A stretch of DNA of 64,000 nt from Azonexus sp. (GTDB lineage: Bacteria; Pseudomonadota; Gammaproteobacteria; Burkholderiales; Rhodocyclaceae): positions 45,166-109,165 of the forward strand of contig JAIRKE010000035.1 of NCBI GenBank assembly GCA_031260295.1, in the 5' to 3' direction. Numbering within the stretch: the first letter of the stretch is position 1; each line of letters opens with the position of its first letter. The notes below the pieces were generated by a model, which worked only from the letters and a program-made list of their open reading frames with translations, ran no database searches and had not been told where the DNA came from. Shown here in pieces: positions 47,340-55,690 of the stretch. A program made the translations under genes and the position numbers.

Positions 47340-50300
47340 TTAATCTTCCTCTTCGGCCAGGGCCAGTCCCGCCTTGGCTAAGGCCGCAAGCAGGAGTTCC
47401 TGCCTCAATCCCTTTGATGACAAGCCATCCAGAATCGAAGCCGCCAGTTCATCCACAGTAATCTTGTCACGCTCCGGAACATCGAACGAGCGCATTACCG
47501 CCTTCGCTGCCCCTCCCGACCCAACGACAACAGCGAATGCCTCACGGGTCGGCTCGCGTCCCTTCACGGCCGCCAAAGCCTCGACCTGTCTAAATTTGGT
47601 GGCCCACGAGGCAACCTCGATCAAAGCCGCGTCGATGTCGCTGTCTGACCACATCCTCGGCGGCTTGTTCGCCGCAAGGCTGAGAATCCCCTCCATGCTG
47701 GCCAGCGAGCCGTCATATCCAACGAGCCGCGCCGCAAAGGCATTGAGCCTGAAATCCCCGGAAATACCCTCGACGATCCCTGCCCTATGGCGCAGCCCCT
47801 CGAAATCCCCAGGGGTCGCGTCGAGTTCGGAGAGCATGCGGGACTCCATGGATTCAATCAATCCATGGTAGGCCCCCGCAAGTTCCAGCAACGGCGGTTC
47901 GAGCGCGGATAAATACGCCACAACCGAGGAAGCCCCCAGCGTCGCAGGAAGATCGACGAACAGAACACGGTGTGGGTCGTTGGCCCTGAGCAAGATATCC
48001 CTGACCGAAACTGCCTCGCCTGAAAGAGTCCTAGTGCGTCGTACCCACTCGGGAAGACCGAAGACCAACCCCACCAGCCCACGAGCCGCATCAAGCGGAT
48101 CGGACGAAGACCTGTCGCGCCCCGCCCTTTGCAAGATATCCGCTATCCCGGCCAAGACCCCCGTTTTTTCGTCATCCACGGAGACCCGTCGCAGGGAGAA
48201 TCTGGTTTCGTCCTGCAAACACTCGTCCATATTGGCATCCGTCATCTTCGGTAGGAACATGCCATCCTTGTAGACTGCGACGGTTTCCTTTCTCGACAGG
48301 GCATAGGCTGCGAGCAGTACCGGGAAGCAACCTTTCCGAACCCCAAATGGCTCGGAACGCCAGAGGGCATAGATATCCTCGACCTCGACCCTCTCCTCAC
48401 CATCACCGAACAGGCCGTCGGCAGCCTTCCATAACGGAAAGAAGTTCTCGGGATCGGATCCCTCGGGGGCGACAAAACGCCAGTTGCCTTGCTCATCCTT
48501 CCCGTGCAACCCCGTCATGCGCAGCATAGTCTCGTGTAGGCCGCGCTCCGCAGGCCAACCTTCGAGTCCAAGGTTCTCCTCTCCCTCGGCATCCAGCATT
48601 CTGTGCAGCAGATCCTTCCGAGCCTTCACCGCATTTGGCGAAAGGGCATCACGGTTCACCAGTTCGCTGAATATTCGAGGCGCGGAATAGAACACGGCAT
48701 CCGCGCGGTCCGAGGCTAGTGGAGAAAGTCTCGTCCCCTTCACCCATTCCCCCTCGACCAACCACGATGCGCCATCCATGGCCTCCCGCATCTCGTCCTC
48801 AAGGGCCGAGCGGACCGATACCACACGCGCTGCAATCTCGCGCCGCGCCACCGAATCCCCGACAAGCTGGTGGTCTCCTTCGGATACGTGACGCAGGGCG
48901 GCGAGTTCCGCCCCAAGCTCGACGATTCTGCCGTGGTTGGAGGCGACGCCTAAAATAGTCGTGGCCCTGCAATCCTCTGAAAGCCTTCTGATCCGCCGTT
49001 TCGCCTTTTCCGGTGTCTCATTCCTTCCCGGCAGATACAGCAGGAATTTGCCGAACCCACCTGATGGGGAATCCTCGCCGACCTCGGCTTCTAGGGATTC
49101 CGAATCGGCGATGGCCACGTCCATCCACCGTAGCGTTCCCGTGTCGTGGTAGTGCCGTTTCGCCACAACGGGGTGAAGCCCTGCCATTTCCGTGAGTTCC
49201 CCGAGTCCGATGCCCACGCCTTCCGAACGCGCCTTGGACACGGCCGCATCGATGTCGAAGTCGCTGCCTTCGAACACTCCCCACGATCCCGTGTGTTTCC
49301 TGAAAATGGCGGTTCGCCAAGAGGAAAGGTCGGACAGCGCCCGCTCTATCTCGGCTGTCTCAACGTCGGGGTACAGTGCTCCGATGACCTCAGGATCGGC
49401 AGCGAGCCCAGAGCCATTCCTGAAAAGGTCGATGATTGCTATGTTCTTGATCAGGGCGCTCCGTAGCGCGTCGCCCCGTGCCTCGACACGCTCCACCGCA
49501 TCAACCGCCTGTGCCCAGCGGTGGCCGTCCGGTGAGGCGAGGATGGCGGGCTCAAGGTTCGACCTCAGGAAATCCCAGTAATCACCGGGGCGATACCAAG
49601 CCCGCCCCGTCGAATCGGCAGTCTCAAGAAACGTGGTGAATCCATAGGGCTCCAAGGATGAAAGGAATCCGAAGGTACTGCGCTCGTTCTGTCCGAACTG
49701 ACGCTTTGAGATGGGTCCGAGAAGCGCCGCCATCGCAGGGTGAAGGGGCCAACATGAATCCAAACTCGCCCCGAAAGACTTACCCGCACCGGGCCTCCGC
49801 CCCCTGATTGATTCCGCAACCGTCTCCGATGCTTTCCCGGTCCATTTGTGGGGAAGCTTGGTCTCAACCGCCTTCGCCACGAGTTCGACGACCTCGTCGC
49901 TCGACGCAACCAACGGGATATCCACGAACCTTCCCTGCACCTTCGCCCAATCGTCCTTAGCCTCGGAGCCCAGGCGCGACGCATACTGCCTGAACGCCTG
50001 ATGGAGGATGCCCACCACGACGAACGGTGCCTCGCAACGCGCCGCCCTCTCAGCAAGATCCTGGAAGAAATGGACGTCGTCACCGCCTAAAGCGGATGCC
50101 TCAAGGAACTTGCCCATTTCGTCGATTATCAGAAGCAAGCCATCGGCAAGACCGGATTCCGCGAACCTCGAAAGCGCGGAGATCAAACCCCGTCCATCCA
50201 CCTTCCTCGAATCAACGACCTCCAACCCGACTGCTTCGTTCAAGGCCCTGGCAATCTCAGCAACCACACCGGAACGCCGCCCCGACACCGCCACGACCCT

Positions 50301-50642
50301 CCACCCCTTTGCAACGGGGAAAGCCTTGTCAAATGCGGGCAACACAGATGGGGCCAGACGACTTCTGGCCTTGGACCTCAGAGTGGCATCCTCCTGCAGA
50401 GCCGACGCAAAGGCGACCGCAAGCGACGACTTCCCACCGCCGAATGGGCCTGTCCAAGTGAAAGCCCTTTGAGAGCTTCCCGACACTTGGCGGGCCATGT
50501 TCTCGATGACTGATTTCGCGGTGCCGTGGCAGACGTAACCATCTAAGGCGTCTTGGCGCCCGAAATCCGTGTCCAGACGGATCGACCGCCGATAATGTTG
50601 GGCGATACTGATATGCTGAAGAAGTTTTTCTCGCCCGCTCAT
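47340..50642 (-). CDS. sspC: Large P-loop ATPase, SspC-like
   Basis: A 1100-residue ATPase. Walker A is GPFGGGKSS (residues 65-73) and Walker B is LLLIIDEMGKFL (169-180), near the N-terminus; the remaining ~850 residues are mostly helical without domains I can name. The ATG overlaps the SspB-like stop by four bases. In Ssp loci the ATPase is the third modification protein, thought to power DNA handling during single-strand phosphorothioation. Its size and N-terminal ATPase also recall BREX/DISARM-type helper ATPases, but the DUF4007 and PAPS-reductase partners favour Ssp. Confidence 0.8.
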   Translation of the reverse strand: MSGREKLLQHISIAQHYRRSIRLDTDFGRQDALDGYVCHGTAKSVIENMARQVSGSSQRAFTWTGPFGGGKSSLAVAFASALQEDATLRSKARSRLAPSVLPAFDKAFPVAKGWRVVAVSGRRSGVVAEIARALNEAVGLEVVDSRKVDGRGLISALSRFAESGLADGLLLIIDEMGKFLEASALGGDDVHFFQDLAERAARCEAPFVVVGILHQAFRQYASRLGSEAKDDWAKVQGRFVDIPLVASSDEVVELVAKAVETKLPHKWTGKASETVAESIRGRRPGAGKSFGASLDSCWPLHPAMAALLGPISKRQFGQNERSTFGFLSSLEPYGFTTFLETADSTGRAWYRPGDYWDFLRSNLEPAILASPDGHRWAQAVDAVERVEARGDALRSALIKNIAIIDLFRNGSGLAADPEVIGALYPDVETAEIERALSDLSSWRTAIFRKHTGSWGVFEGSDFDIDAAVSKARSEGVGIGLGELTEMAGLHPVVAKRHYHDTGTLRWMDVAIADSESLEAEVGEDSPSGGFGKFLLYLPGRNETPEKAKRRIRRLSEDCRATTILGVASNHGRIVELGAELAALRHVSEGDHQLVGDSVARREIAARVVSVRSALEDEMREAMDGASWLVEGEWVKGTRLSPLASDRADAVFYSAPRIFSELVNRDALSPNAVKARKDLLHRMLDAEGEENLGLEGWPAERGLHETMLRMTGLHGKDEQGNWRFVAPEGSDPENFFPLWKAADGLFGDGEERVEVEDIYALWRSEPFGVRKGCFPVLLAAYALSRKETVAVYKDGMFLPKMTDANMDECLQDETRFSLRRVSVDDEKTGVLAGIADILQRAGRDRSSSDPLDAARGLVGLVFGLPEWVRRTRTLSGEAVSVRDILLRANDPHRVLFVDLPATLGASSVVAYLSALEPPLLELAGAYHGLIESMESRMLSELDATPGDFEGLRHRAGIVEGISGDFRLNAFAARLVGYDGSLASMEGILSLAANKPPRMWSDSDIDAALIEVASWATKFRQVEALAAVKGREPTREAFAVVVGSGGAAKAVMRSFDVPERDKITVDELAASILDGLSSKGLRQELLLAALAKAGLALAEEED

Positions 50643-51589
50643 TTATAGGCCTCCTTCAACAGCCGCTCGACAAGGTACTTTCCCGCTTTGGCATCCACTT
50701 CGCGCCGCATTACCTGCCTGATACCCGAGGAGTCCATCCAAAAGAGAACACCTCCAGTTCTGGCCTCAAGGCCCATGAGCCGTTCCGCCAAAGAGTTCTC
50801 GTCCATCTTGAACACTCTCCCCGGTGAACCGGGGCCGTGGGCGAGCGTCTCGAAGGCCAAAGAGCTCTCTCCTGTCAAACCTGCTCTCCAATAGTCCAGG
50901 ACGGCCAAGTCGAAAATCCCGTCGGGCAGCGACGCCTTCGGCCCGCGCCTGAACGAAAAAACACCCCGCCCCTCGTCTAGGATCAATCCGAGTTCTGCAA
51001 GCATCGGCTCTGCCATGTCCTCCACACATGCATCAGGTTTGGGGCAATATCCCCGCAGACACGTCTCGATATCCCTACGCAGCGTTGCCTCGGATACCTT
51101 GAGGCTCTTGCGGACGGTGTATGCCAAAAGCTGCTGTTGAACCTCTTCCCTAGTGAAGGTCGGGGAGAGCACATTGTTGAAAATCCACCACCATGTTGTG
51201 GAACGGTGTTTACCTACGGGAACCCCCGCCAAGCGCCAATGGGCAAACCAAGGCGTTGCAGGGTGCTCGCAGAACGAATCCAAGGCCTCTTCGCGGTCGG
51301 AGAGTATCTGCGTCCAGAGGTCGTTGATGCGGAACGAGGACCTATCGTCGCCATCCTCCTCGAAAACCCCGCAGGCTAACGCCCAATGCTTGATCGAGGC
51401 CACCATGTTCTTTCCCACACCGAAGAACGCTATGGCGCTCTCATCTGTGAAGGTGGACTTGGGCACACCCGTACCGCCCCTCGCTTCGAAGGCCTTTTTG
51501 AGCCACATCTGCCGAAGGGGGAACGTCTCGTGTCCCGAGAAGTGTGGCGTGTAGTCTTGTCCTTCTAACATGTTTTGCATGACCGGCAT
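50639..51589 (-). CDS. sspB: DUF4007 protein, SspB-like
   Basis: A 316-residue protein with the DUF4007 signature: PHFSGHETFPLRQMWLKKAF near the start and AFFGVGKNMVASIKHWALAC after it. In the characterised Ssp system the DUF4007 protein SspB has DNA-nicking activity required for single-strand phosphorothioation. The start at 51589 (MPVMQNML) is chosen because GGGGAGGAG lies about 10 bases before it; a TTG at 51616 and later ATGs at 51580 and 51571 are alternatives. It is the first gene of sspB-sspC-sspD. No cysteine desulfurase (SspA) gene precedes it. Confidence 0.85.
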   Translation of the reverse strand: MPVMQNMLEGQDYTPHFSGHETFPLRQMWLKKAFEARGGTGVPKSTFTDESAIAFFGVGKNMVASIKHWALACGVFEEDGDDRSSFRINDLWTQILSDREEALDSFCEHPATPWFAHWRLAGVPVGKHRSTTWWWIFNNVLSPTFTREEVQQQLLAYTVRKSLKVSEATLRRDIETCLRGYCPKPDACVEDMAEPMLAELGLILDEGRGVFSFRRGPKASLPDGIFDLAVLDYWRAGLTGESSLAFETLAHGPGSPGRVFKMDENSLAERLMGLEARTGGVLFWMDSSGIRQVMRREVDAKAGKYLVERLLKEAYK

Positions 51590-51908
51590 CTTACTGGAGC
51601 TCCTCCCCAGGAGCAATGAAATCGCGACTGGAGGACATTGCCAGCAAGAGTCAGATATTTCTACTCCCGACAGCAGATGGGCAAAAAATACTGAATTTAT
51701 ACACAGTATGGATTTTTCATTTCGTCTGATCTTTCAATTTCTGACTAACTTTGACCTGGCGGCGGCTGCCGTTCATTTCCATTCACTCGCCCTGAAGGAA
51801 GGAGTTGGAAACAAAGTAATCACGCGAACTTAATGGGGTATTCATTGAAGAAATACCCCGTTTTAAGGCTATGATTACCCCATTTAGGCAGCCTGAACCG
51901 ACATTCCC
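51590..51908 (+). promoter_or_regulatory. Intergenic region with fic promoter and GGGGTA repeats
   Basis: No convincing gene lies in these 320 bases. Three related half-sites cluster before the fic gene: AATGGGGTA (51833/51834-51841), AATACCCC (51853-51860) and TTACCCCATT (51876-51885). The first two form an 8-bp hairpin followed by GTTTT, and the last overlaps a TATGAT -10-like hexamer (51871-51876), with TTGAAG at 51846-51851 as possible -35 at a 19-bp spacing. This looks like an autoregulatory operator. The sspB-like promoter must lie in the left part of the region but was not pinpointed. Confidence 0.5.
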
Positions 51909-52955
51909 ATGCACTCGCTTACCCCAGAGTACCTCGCTGCGCTGCGCTTCGACGGCACCCAGGCGGCCACGCTGCGCTCACTGGGTGAGTATCAGGGCAG
52001 GCAACAGCTATACGCCGCGCAGTCTCCCGAAGCCCTCAAGGGTCTGCGCCAGATCGCGGTAGTCGAATCCACCGAGTCCTCCAATCGCTTGGAGGGTGTC
52101 GTCGTCGCACCCTCGCGGCTGAAGTCCCTGGTCATCCGCAATGCCGCGCCAAAGAGCCGTTCCGAACAGGAGATTGCCGGCTACCGCGATGCCTTGGCCT
52201 TGATCCACGAGTCCGCCACGCATATGCCCTTCAACGAAGGCGTGGTGCTGCAATTGCACACTATGCTGTATCGCTACATGCCGCAGACGGGTGGGCGTTG
52301 GAAAGCCACCAACAACGACATCATCGAGCGCCATCCGGACGGCACATCGCGGCTGCGCTTCCAGCCGGTCGCTGCGCATCTGATGCCGGTGGCCATGGCC
52401 GATCTGACCCAGCATTACGCTACCGCGCTGGACCGGCACTTGGCCGACCCACTGGTGCTGCTACCCCTGGCGATGCTCGACTTCCTGTGCATCCACCCCT
52501 TCCCGGACGGCAACGGCCGCATGTCCCGCTTGCTGACCCTGTTGCTGCTCTACCACTTCGACTATGCCGTGGGCCGCTACATCAGCCTGGAACGCATTTT
52601 CGAGGACACCAAGGAAGGCTATTACGAGACGCTGGAAGCCAGTTCGCAAGGCTGGCATCAAGGGCAGCACGACGTCAAACCTTGGCTCGACTACTTCTGG
52701 GGTGCCTTGCTGCGAGCCTACCGCGAATTCGGAGAGCGCGTCGGCACCATCGAGCGCGGCCGCGGCAGCAAAGGTGACCGGGTGCGCACGGAAGTCCTGG
52801 CACGCAGCCTGCCGTTTTCGATTTCGGAGATCGAAGAAGCCTGTCCAGGCGTGAGTCGGGACATGGTGCGGCTGGTGTTGCGGGCGATGAAATCCGAGGG
52901 ATTGATCGAATCAACGGGCAAAGGGCGCGGTGCAAAATGGGTCAAACAAGCGTAA
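51909..52955 (+). CDS. Fic-family protein (AMP transferase) with C-terminal winged helix
   Basis: A 348-residue Fic enzyme, typically AMPylating target proteins. The active site HPFPDGNGRMSR spans 196-207 with catalytic histidine 196. The N-terminal segment ESTESSNRLEG contains the inhibitory SxxxEG motif (S58, E62, G63), so it is of the self-inhibited class with its own antitoxin-like helix. The last ~75 residues (ISEIEEACPGVSRDMVRLVLR ... LIESTGKGRGAKWVKQ) form a winged helix-turn-helix probably binding DNA for autoregulation. It travels with the defence genes and may act as a phage-responsive or stress protein, which is inferred from location only. Confidence 0.9.
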   Translation: MHSLTPEYLAALRFDGTQAATLRSLGEYQGRQQLYAAQSPEALKGLRQIAVVESTESSNRLEGVVVAPSRLKSLVIRNAAPKSRSEQEIAGYRDALALIHESATHMPFNEGVVLQLHTMLYRYMPQTGGRWKATNNDIIERHPDGTSRLRFQPVAAHLMPVAMADLTQHYATALDRHLADPLVLLPLAMLDFLCIHPFPDGNGRMSRLLTLLLLYHFDYAVGRYISLERIFEDTKEGYYETLEASSQGWHQGQHDVKPWLDYFWGALLRAYREFGERVGTIERGRGSKGDRVRTEVLARSLPFSISEIEEACPGVSRDMVRLVLRAMKSEGLIESTGKGRGAKWVKQA

Positions 52956-53118
52956 GAGGAGAGTTTCCTCCGAAATTTCGTTTGCCGAGGGCGTGACCAA
53001 AATTGAGTCGTTATTGGAAGGCAACAGATGGAGATATACCTAGTGCTGTACGCAAAAGCGGGCGTCGAGGGCCGCTTTCTGCGAAAATAGTCCCCCTTTT
53101 GCCGTTCTCGGAAGCCCC

Positions 53119-53808
53119 ATGCCCCCGCATCCCGCCATCGCCCCCACCGCCGACATTGTCGCCGAGCTGAAAGCCGGCCGCATGGTCATTCTGGTTGATG
53201 AGGAAGACCGCGAGAATGAGGGCGATGTCGTCATCGCCGCCGAATTCGTGACGCCGGAAGCGATCAATTTCATGGTCACCCATTGCCGCGGCCTGGTCTG
53301 CCTGACGCTGACCGAGGAGCGCTGCCGCAAGCTCGGCCTGACGCAGATGGCGCGCGACAACAAGACGCCCTACGGCACCGCCTTCACCGTTTCGATCGAG
53401 GCCGCCGAAGGTGTCACCACCGGCATTTCGGCCGCCGACCGGGCACGTACTGTGCAGGCCGCCGTGGCCCGCCACGCAACGCCGGACGACATCGTCCAGC
53501 CCGGCCACATCTTTCCGATCACCGCCCGCCCTGGCGGCGTGCTGGTCCGTGCCGGCCATACCGAGGCCGGTTGCGACCTGGCCGAGATGGCCGGCCTCGA
53601 ACCGGCGGCGGTGATCTGCGAAATCCTCAACGAGGACGGCACCATGGCCCGGCTGCCGCAGCTGATCGAATTCGCCCAGGAGCACGGGCTGAAGATCGGC
53701 ACCATCGCCGACCTGATCCACTACCGGGCCGCCTCGGAGACTCTGGTCGAGCGCGTCGCCAGCAAGCCGATCACCACTGTCCACGGCGAATTCACGCTGC
53801 ACGCCTAG
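53119..53808 (+). CDS. ribB: 3,4-dihydroxy-2-butanone-4-phosphate synthase (RibB part of split ribBA)
   Basis: A 229-residue enzyme producing the four-carbon precursor of riboflavin from ribulose-5-phosphate. It contains [20 protein letters not shown] (catalytic acidic cluster), [20 protein letters not shown] and the C-terminal [13 protein letters not shown]. The domain is complete. The frame ends at an in-frame TAG (53806-53808), after which the same frame continues as a GTP cyclohydrolase II-like domain, so the ancestor was a fused ribBA. GGAAG precedes the start. No FMN riboswitch was recognised upstream. Confidence 0.93.
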   Translation: MPPHPAIAPTADIVAELKAGRMVILVDEEDRENEGDVVIAAEFVTPEAINFMVTHCRGLVCLTLTEERCRKLGLTQMARDNKTPYGTAFTVSIEAAEGVTTGISAADRARTVQAAVARHATPDDIVQPGHIFPITARPGGVLVRAGHTEAGCDLAEMAGLEPAAVICEILNEDGTMARLPQLIEFAQEHGLKIGTIADLIHYRAASETLVERVASKPITTVHGEFTLHA

Positions 53809-54240
53809 GTCGACCGCGCCAGCGGCGCCACCCACTTGGCGCTGGTCAAGGGCGAGATCCCAGCCGGTGGCGAAACGCTGGTGCGCGTCCATGAACCGCT
53901 GTCGGTACTCGATTTCCTCGATCCGGGCAGCACGGCGCAATCCTTCTCGATCGACGAGGCACAGGCAGCGCTGACCAAGAACGGCCACGGCGTGATCGTG
54001 CTGATGCACTGCCCGGAAGACGGCGAAGCATTGCTGACCCGCCTAACCGGCCGCGATCAGGCCGATACGGCGCGCCGCCAGCAAAAATGGGATCCGCGCA
54101 CCTATGGTATCGGCGCCCAGATCCTGCGTGATCTCGGCGTGACCAAGATGCGCCTGCTGACCAGCCCGCGCAAGATGCCTTCCATGACCGGCTTCGATCT
54201 CGAAGTCACCGGTTTCGTCACTTCTCCCGCGGAGCGCTGA
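53809..54240 (+). pseudogene. Degenerate GTP cyclohydrolase II-like domain cut off by an amber codon
   Basis: In the same frame as ribB, codons after the TAG read VDRASGATHLALVKGEI ... RVHEPLSVLDFLDPGS, then a RibA-like domain to 54240 with KWDPRTYGIGAQILRDLGV. The zinc-binding cysteines and the HSEC region of true GTP cyclohydrolase II are absent, as in the non-catalytic RibA-like domains of many betaproteobacterial RibBA proteins. A TTG at 53836 could restart translation, but no ribosome-binding site is clear. Either this is a nonsense mutation, an amber readthrough, or a sequencing error. Confidence 0.75.
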
Positions 54241-54243
54241 GCC

Positions 54244-54717
54244 ATGTCCCGCTTTGACCAAGTATTTGAGTACGACAGCAATCTCGACGGCACCAGCCTG
54301 CGCGTCGGCGTCGTCATGAGCCGCTTTAACCTGCCACTGTGCGAGGGCCTGCTCTCGGCCTGCATCGCCGAACTCAAGCGCCTTGGCGTAGCCGACGGCA
54401 ACATGAGCATCGCCACGGTTCCCGGCGCCCTGGAAATTCCGCTGGCCCTGCAAAGCATGGCGCAGAGTGGCGGCTTCGATGCGTTAGTCGCCCTCGGCGC
54501 GGTGATCCGCGGCGAGACCTATCATTTCGAAGTGGTGTCCAACGACGCCTGCCGCGCCATCATGGAAGTCCAGCTCGACACCGGCGTACCCATCGCCAAC
54601 GGCATCCTCACCTGCGACACCGACGAACAGGCGGAAGTCCGCATGCAGCCCAAGGGCGCCGACTGCGCGCAGGCCGCCGTGGAAATGGCCAATCTCCAGA
54701 AAGCGCTCTGCCAATGA
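54244..54717 (+). CDS. ribH: 6,7-dimethyl-8-ribityllumazine synthase
   Basis: A 157-residue enzyme condensing the RibB product with the pyrimidine intermediate to lumazine, the direct precursor of riboflavin. [35 protein letters not shown] and [19 protein letters not shown] (catalytic histidine) are the expected motifs. It starts three bases after the ribBA-frame stop and overlaps the nusB start by four bases. Confidence 0.96.
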   Translation: MSRFDQVFEYDSNLDGTSLRVGVVMSRFNLPLCEGLLSACIAELKRLGVADGNMSIATVPGALEIPLALQSMAQSGGFDALVALGAVIRGETYHFEVVSNDACRAIMEVQLDTGVPIANGILTCDTDEQAEVRMQPKGADCAQAAVEMANLQKALCQ

Positions 54718-55199
54718 CCGACGACTTCGCTAACGACCCCCAACTCGAAACGCCGCCGCCGGCGCCGCGCTCGGCCCGACGCCGGGCCCGCGAATTCGTG
54801 CTGCAAGGCCTCTACCAGTGGCGCGTCGGCGGCTCCGACGAGGCCGCCATCGAAGCCTATGCGCCGGAAATGGAGGATTTCGCCAAGGCCGACCGCGAGT
54901 TCTTCGTCGGCACCTTGCGCGGCGTGATCGGCCAGCAGGAAGCCCTGACCGCCCGTATCGCCGCCCATATCGACCGCCCGTTCGGCGAGCTGTCGCCGGT
55001 CGAAGCCTGCGTGCTGATGCTCGGCTGCTTCGAGATGCTCAATCACCCGGAAACGCCCTACCGCGTCGTCATCAACGAGGCTATCGAGCTGACCAAGGCC
55101 TTCGGCGGCACCGATGGCCACAAGTACGTCAACGGCGTACTCGACAAGGTAGCCGCCGTAGTCCGCCCGGACGAAGTGGCGGCGCGCAAGAAAAAATAG
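54714..55199 (+). CDS. nusB: Transcription antitermination protein NusB
   Basis: A 161-residue RNA-binding protein forming the boxA complex with NusE in rRNA antitermination. The arginine-rich [17 protein letters not shown] starts the all-helical fold, and [17 protein letters not shown] plus [29 protein letters not shown] are conserved. The ATG at 54714 overlaps the ribH stop. The gene after it in relatives is thiL; here a small foreign gene intervenes. Confidence 0.95.
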   Translation: MTDDFANDPQLETPPPAPRSARRRAREFVLQGLYQWRVGGSDEAAIEAYAPEMEDFAKADREFFVGTLRGVIGQQEALTARIAAHIDRPFGELSPVEACVLMLGCFEMLNHPETPYRVVINEAIELTKAFGGTDGHKYVNGVLDKVAAVVRPDEVAARKKK

Positions 55200-55215
55200 A
55201 CCGTTAGGGGTCGCC

Positions 55216-55662
55216 GTGCGTAACCGCCTCGGGCTTGCTCTTGTCCTTACCTACTACGGTCACTGCATCGCTGCGGTCGCCTATGCGGCCACGATAAGCG
55301 ATCTCAAAGGGCAAGCTGTTTGGCTCTCCGCTCCTCTCTGGCTTACGCCCTCTTGGTTGCTGAATCTGATGCCCACTGTGTCCGGCCCCAAATCCTACGC
55401 AACATGGCATCTGCAAACACTCGTGCGGCTCCCACTGGCCTTCACGTTTACCTCTGTCATGTTTTACGCCAGTGGCGCATTACTCCAACGCATTTGGGTG
55501 GTGGGTTTACGTTCCGCCACCGCGGTCGGTTTGTTTCTTGGCCTTCTTCTTGGCGGGCTATGGTTTTTAGTCACACACGGCAACAGTCCATTGTGGTTTT
55601 TCCTTACTCTCTTGGGCGGCCTTGTAAGCGCTGCTCTCTATGTAAAGCGCTTCAACCACTAA
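55216..55662 (+). CDS. Hypothetical small membrane protein (possible captured cassette)
   Basis: A 148-residue protein with about four hydrophobic segments (residues ~5-25, ~68-88, ~98-118, ~124-142) and no recognised family. The start is GTG, with AGGGG five bases upstream. It is clearly less GC-rich than nusB and thiL. A GTTAGGG sequence (55203-55209) stands between the nusB stop and this gene, and its own stop codon lies inside CACTAAC, so it looks like an integron cassette whose attC has lost its second half. Function unknown. Confidence 0.55.
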   Translation: MRNRLGLALVLTYYGHCIAAVAYAATISDLKGQAVWLSAPLWLTPSWLLNLMPTVSGPKSYATWHLQTLVRLPLAFTFTSVMFYASGALLQRIWVVGLRSATAVGLFLGLLLGGLWFLVTHGNSPLWFFLTLLGGLVSAALYVKRFNH

Positions 55663-55690
55663 CAATGCAGACAAGCGCTTACCTTCAACG
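55657..55690 (+). repeat. Possible truncated attC half-site before thiL
   Basis: CACTAACAATGCAGACAAGCG resembles the R''/L'' half of an attC site, with the upstream gene's stop codon inside it. The matching second half is missing: thiL begins at 55691, and no Shine-Dalgarno lies before its ATG. Seen only by eye; low confidence. Confidence 0.3.

Noticed and set aside
51570-51833. 87-codon open frame between sspB and fic
   Set aside because: No ribosome-binding site, low-complexity translation without domain, and it overlaps the sspB start region; considered non-coding.
52956-53118. Possible FMN riboswitch before ribBA
   Set aside because: The conserved RFN-element sequences are not visible; only a small GAGGA/TCCTC hairpin near 52963 was seen.
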